A stretch of 64,000 nucleotides of DNA from Favolaschia claudopus (lineage: Eukaryota > Basidiomycota > Agaricomycetes > Agaricales > Mycenaceae), in contig JAWWNJ010000055.1 of the NCBI GenBank assembly GCA_037176885.1, positions 1,054,001 through 1,118,000 on the forward strand, read 5' to 3'. The notes beneath the pieces were generated by a model. That model was not told where the DNA came from and did not search any database. It saw only the letters and a list, made by a program, of their open reading frames with translations. The first letter of the stretch is position 1; each line of letters starts with the position of its first letter. This document shows, piece after piece, positions 59,601 to 64,000 of the stretch. The position numbers and the translations under genes were made by a program.

Positions 59601-61372
59601 ATACAGGATATCAATCGGGTCTTGCTGGACACACTTGCAGCCTGCGGAGACGTGAATCGGTACGTCTATCGTCCCTGTTTTCTGCATGTCTCATTCAATG
59701 GTCTTCAGCAACGTCACCTGTGCCTCGATACCTACGCTCTCAAGGCTTCATCAAGAGGTCTACCAGTTCGCCAAGTCTGTCAGCGAGCATCTCATTCCTC
59801 GTACGACTGCGTATCATGAGATCTGGCTAGACAAGAAGATGGTGGCTGGCGATGCACTCAAGGATTTTGAGCCTCTTTACGGAGAGTTCTACCTCCCGCG
59901 CAAGGTTCGGGCGAAATTCCCTTGATTTCGCGTCCACTTTCTAACGGATAGCTTGCAGTTCAAAATCGCCGTCGCGGTCCCCCCGAGCAATGACGTCGAT
60001 GTGTTTGCGAACGACCTTGGATTTATAGCCATCATCGAAAATGGACGACTGAAAGGGTTCAACGTCGCAATCGGCGGCGGTATGGGTGTTACTCACGGGA
60101 ACAAAAAGACCTATCCGCGAATCGGCGACATTATCGGTTTCTGCACTGTGGAGCAGGGCAAATACGTGGCCGAGCAAGTGATGTTGGTCCAGCGAGACAA
60201 TGGCAATCGTGTAGAGTGAGTTCCTTTCATGCGATCGTTTACCTGCTTATTCATATTCATGTCGCTTTCCATAGTCGAAAGGTAATTAATTAGTCATTTC
60301 CACGTTTAGTCTCTTGCTGATATCTTGCCAGAATGCCCGCCTGAAATACACCATCGATCGCATGGGTTTGGAGGTCTACAAGGCAGAGGTTGAGAAGCGG
60401 CTTGGTTACAGTTTGGCCCCGGCACGACCGTTCACGTTCGACCGGAATGTCGATGATTTCGGTTGGGCTGTTGGAGAAGACGGACGACACCACTTCATGC
60501 TTTTCATTGAAAATGGCCGAGTACAGGATGAGCCCGGTCGCAACTTCAAGACTGGTTTGCGCGAAATCGCCAAGATTCACAAGGGCACGTTCCGGCTGAC
60601 GACAAATCAACACCTTTGCGTGTCTGATATCGACCCGGAGGACTTGCCCCTCATCAAACGGCTGTTGTCCCAGTACAAGCTTGATAATCTGGAGTTCTCC
60701 GGCCTTCGACTCGCATCTTCTGCTTGCGTTGCATTCCCGACTTGTGGTCCGTATGCTCATGTCAATGCTAAAGCAATTGATTTACCCGCTTCAAGGTCTT
60801 GCCATGGCTGAATCTGAACGCGTACGCTTCCTTCTGACCAGACAGACGGACGTTGGCTGAAAACTTCCATAGTATCTCCCAATACTTGTTGACAAGGTCG
60901 AAGCTATTTGTGAAGAGAACGGTCTACGAAACGACGCGATAGTGATGCGAATGACTGGATGCCCGAACGGTTGTGCGCGGCCTTACGTTGCAGGCGAGTC
61001 TTTCGGATGCGCTGCATACCTTACACTGACTTAAAAACAGAGGTTGCATTCGTAGGCAAGGCGCCCGGCACCTACTCCATGCTTTTGGGTGGCGGATACT
61101 ACGGCCAACGCATGAATAAAATTTATCGAGGTCGGACTTCTTCACCGAGCCACTTTCATTCGTTGGGACTCATCCGCTTCACAGAAACTGTGACGGAGCC
61201 CGAAATTTTGGCTATTCTCAAGCCAATGATCAAAAGATATGCGCTTGAGAGACTGGAAGGCGAACGGTTTGGAGATTTCACTATCAGAGCGGGTTACATC
61301 TCGCCGACAATTTCGGGAATGGAATGGTACGATGGAATGGGCGGAGAGGGAGTTCACAAGGAAATATTATGA
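56676..61372 (+). CDS. MET5: Sulfite reductase [NADPH] large (hemoprotein) subunit
   Basis: Reduces sulfite to sulfide in sulfate assimilation, feeding cysteine and methionine synthesis. The start at 56676 gives [19 protein letters not shown], and the first exon is over 1000 codons. Residues 1 to about 650 are the fungal N-terminal region related to pyruvate:ferredoxin oxidoreductase ([38 protein letters not shown]). A flavodoxin-like domain follows at about 688-830 ([32 protein letters not shown]). The siroheme part comes next: [52 protein letters not shown], and the Fe4S4-siroheme cysteines [12 protein letters not shown] and [12 protein letters not shown] (about 60720-60980, across introns). 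It ends [12 protein letters not shown]. All four cluster cysteines are present, so it should be active. CDC50 lies divergently, 180 bp away. Confidence 0.95.
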
Positions 61373-61485
61373 TCTGTACCACAGCACGATGACACTGTAT
61401 CTATAACACTTGAAACTTAAGCACCACTTTCGCGCAGCAAAGGCCTCCAAATCCAATGTCTTATCAATCTACTTAAGTAATTAGG

Positions 61486-64000
61486 CTACTTGGACTTTTT
61501 CCCCGCTTTCCGTTCCTTGCGTTTGCGACCAATCAGAGGACCAACAGTTTGGCCAGCGGTCTTGGGTTTATCCTTTGCATCATCCGCGACAGCTTTTTTA
61601 GGTGATAATCGCGCTTTTTTCGCAGGTCGCTCTTCAGCTTTGGCTTGATCAACTGGCGGGCGCCGCGAAGGTTTGTCCTGTGTCAAGTCAGTCATGCAAC
61701 GAGCGAAACAACTGTATGCAGCCCACCGAAGTGCGTTCCTTCTGAACAGTATTGCGTCGTTGAATTGTCGTGATATTTTCAATGGAAAATTCGACAATCA
61801 GCGTCCCTTTCGCTTTCTTGAGATTTCCTCTCTCAAGTTCATCCTTCAGGCGTGTTAACCGTGCATCATCGCGGTCCCCGTCGATCTTGGCCGTTTCGGC
61901 TTTGATTAGATCCTGGAGTTCCTCCTTCCACCATGTCTCGAACAGCGGCCCGACGTCGGAATTATTGTTGGCCCATCGAAGAACTCTCAGCGCGTCGGCG
62001 TGTTTGTGCATCTCGACGAACCCATAGCCTTTGCTTCGTCCTTTACCAGTGACGGGGTCGACGCGTTCGCCCTGACGGACGATCTTGGCCTGCTTCACGC
62101 CAGTCCGGCGGCTAAGCAGCTTTTTCTTGGACATTTTTTGCTTCGGCTTGGCATCTTCCTTGTCCTCCTCCTCCTCTGGTACCTCAGCAAGCTCGTCTGG
62201 GGTCAAGGCCGCTCGAGCCCCAGTTTTGACGTCGTCTTGGAAGGCTCGGACGGCATGTATAGCTAGATGCTTGAGCTGTCGCTCCGTGACATGGAGAGGT
62301 ATTTGACGGAAGCTGAGACGGGTCCTTGAGATGAACAAGGCCGGGTTGGACTTAAGAAGCGTTCGCCTGGCATTATACGACGCTGTTCGTCGTTCTATGT
62401 CAGTTGGTGTGAGAGTATCTGCGGCTGGGGTATTTGGTAAGATTACTACGGGAAAGAATGAATATCCAAGTGAGAAGGTACTGGAGTATCAACTTGCCTC
62501 CCTCGCGCAAAAGATACATGTTCCGCTTATCAGCCTTTTCTCGCCGTTTCTCGCCATCTTCTTTCAATTTGCCTGCAACGTCGCGAGTAACGGCGCGAAC
62601 AACATCGAGTGTACGTCCATGTAAAACAAGACTTCGAGCAAGTGTGGAAGACGGATCGGGAGTCAGGATCGACGGGAAGCTGAAAGGATTCTTTTTGGGT
62701 TGCGCTACCTCAGAACCAGTCGTTTCTGTACGTAGGAGTTCGCTTTGCTCGACGACTTTGTCGGCATCTTCCTTATTCCAGTAACATGCGAAGCCTGTGC
62801 CCCGCGAACGGCCAGTAGACGGGTCTAATGTCACTCGCGTGTAACGCAATGGTCCAAAGGCTCGAAAGCTGTCTTACGTCAGCAGATCGAGGGACGCTAG
62901 TAAAGACAGGCTCACAGAGTTCGTAGGTCTTCGTCGGTAGCGGAAAAAGGGACGTTGCGCACAAATAGTGTCGTGCCCTCTTCTGGAGGAGGGAGTTGTG
63001 GTTTGAGAGGCGTTTGTGAATCCCCGTCATCGTCCTCTTCGTCAGAGGCTTCACTATCCTCCCCATCATGAACACCCAAGCCGGAATCAGATTCATCACC
63101 GTCTTCACTGCTATCATCGGAGCTGGAGCTCCCAGATTCGCTCTCGCTATCTGAGGGGCCAGTCATTTCAACATCACCGCCCTCCTCCAATTCCATTTTA
63201 GCTTTTTCCTCTTTCCATTTATCCTTGCTCAGAGCCCAGTCAACCGCGATAACCCTCTCCACCGCCCTCTTATCATCCTCGGCGTCCTCGTCATCTTCGT
63301 CTTCAGCCGCTGCGCCAGCTTCCTCCAGTTTCATCTTCTTTTCAACGCGCCGCTGTTTCTTTTTCTTCTGCTTGTCGGAAACCATTCCTTCCGCTAGCCC
63401 TGCCCTGACAGTCATCCCATTGCACCCCTCGATGGCTCTCTCGGCATCCTTCTTGCTCAGCATCCAAACGAAGGCATACCCCTTGGTGCGCGGAGGTGCA
63501 GGAGTTTCTGTTTCGGGTTTCTTGCCCTTGGCGTCGGCCGGTGGGATGTGGATGGAATATATGGGTCCGTAGGGTAGGAATACCGCGCGTAAATCTTGTT
63601 CCGTTGCGGTAAATGGAATGTTGCGGACAATCAGGCGACTAGCGTGGCTGGGCGTAGCCGAAGCCTTTGCTTTTCCAGGTTTTGCGACAGGCTTTGCGAG
63701 GGTATCCAGTCGTTTCTTGAGAGTGACGGACAGTAGACTGCCCTTGAAGATGTGGGCGTGTAATTTTCCGACTGCAGCCTGGGCATCGGAGGGCGACGAA
63801 AAGAGGACTTGGGCTATAGAACTAGGTTATTTTTCCATCTTCTGGACAGTGGAAGATTGAAGCATACCTGTAGCCGGATCGTCATCTTCTTGGTCATTTT
63901 TTGCAGGCCAATCGACTTTTTCTGCACCAGCATACTTTCGGAATTTCTTCCATAAAATTTTTGCATCAATCTGGCCAGGAAGCCCGGAAACAATGACGGT
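61486..64000 (-). CDS. NOP4: Nucleolar RRM protein NOP4 (RBM28 family), C-terminal part (5' end outside window)
   Basis: NOP4/RBM28 has several RNA-recognition motifs and is needed for 27S pre-rRNA processing and 60S subunit assembly. Reading from 64000 down: an RRM start TVIVSGLPGQIDAKILWKKF, a second RRM with SRLIVRNIPFTATEQDLRAV and GYAFVWMLSKKDAERAIEG (about 63440-63640), a lysine-rich stretch, a long acidic region (about 63000-63330), a third RRM TTLFVRNVPFSATDEDLRTL and GRSRGTGFACYWNKEDADK (about 62780-62985). A fourth, atypical RRM has RLSFRQIPLHVTERQLKHLA and GRSKGYGFVEMHKHADALR (about 61980-62320). The C terminus is basic (RKRKERKAGKKSK), a nucleolar-type signal. The start codon is beyond the window. 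Confidence 0.9.

Overview
This window is a gene-dense piece of a filamentous basidiomycete genome, most likely a mushroom-forming agaricomycete. Three things point there: almost every gene is cut by many 45-60 nt GT-AG introns; spermidine synthase and saccharopine reductase are fused in one gene, an arrangement known from basidiomycetes; and one locus belongs to large, unnamed protein families that I recall as expanded in mushroom genomes. There is no sign of prokaryotic organisation, and I saw no convincing tRNA, rRNA or CRISPR array. Exon joints were read by eye, so gene boundaries are firmer than individual splice sites.

Layout. 1-5.1 kb: the 3' end of the RNA polymerase II CTD phosphatase FCP1, then a secreted GH106-like glycosidase on the minus strand. 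5.9-19 kb: a compact housekeeping block with proteasome ATPase RPT1 and V-ATPase subunit A (divergent, 97 bp apart), tRNA isopentenyltransferase and mitochondrial ribosomal protein uL15m (divergent, only 37 bp between start codons), the MCM-binding protein, a PGM2-type phosphohexomutase and a short coiled-coil protein. 19.3-25.2 kb: a divergent pair of unnamed genes (a large zinc-finger protein and a partner of about 350 residues), possibly a mobile or domesticated two-gene unit. 25.8-33.3 kb: the spermidine synthase-saccharopine reductase fusion, proteasome subunit RPN9 and a double-PHD, Rco1-like chromatin protein, all on the minus strand. 33.3-35.2 kb is gene-poor.

35.2-45.9 kb: an unusual adenylation-carrier-condensation enzyme whose first half looks like a peroxisomal acyl-CoA synthetase, then ALG2 (N-glycan assembly), a HOOK dynein adaptor, LTO1 and an RRT8/EI24-like membrane protein. 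46.1-50.3 kb: the 75-kDa complex I subunit NDUFS1, split by a 1554-bp non-LTR retroelement. The element carries only an ORF1, a 3' hairpin and a (CAT)8 tail, and is flanked by a perfect 12-bp target-site duplication. 50.4-64 kb: a MYND zinc-finger protein, a CorA-type Mg transporter, RNA 3'-phosphate cyclase, a CDC50 flippase subunit, the large sulfite reductase subunit MET5 and the 3' part of nucleolar NOP4.

Functionally the window is mostly core metabolism and housekeeping (proteolysis, vacuole acidification, lysine and polyamine synthesis, sulfate assimilation, glycosylation, tRNA and rRNA maturation). The accessory interest lies in four places: the divergent unnamed pair, the A-T-C synthetase with a possible splice-controlled peroxisomal signal, the retroelement inside NDUFS1, and the very short divergent promoters.
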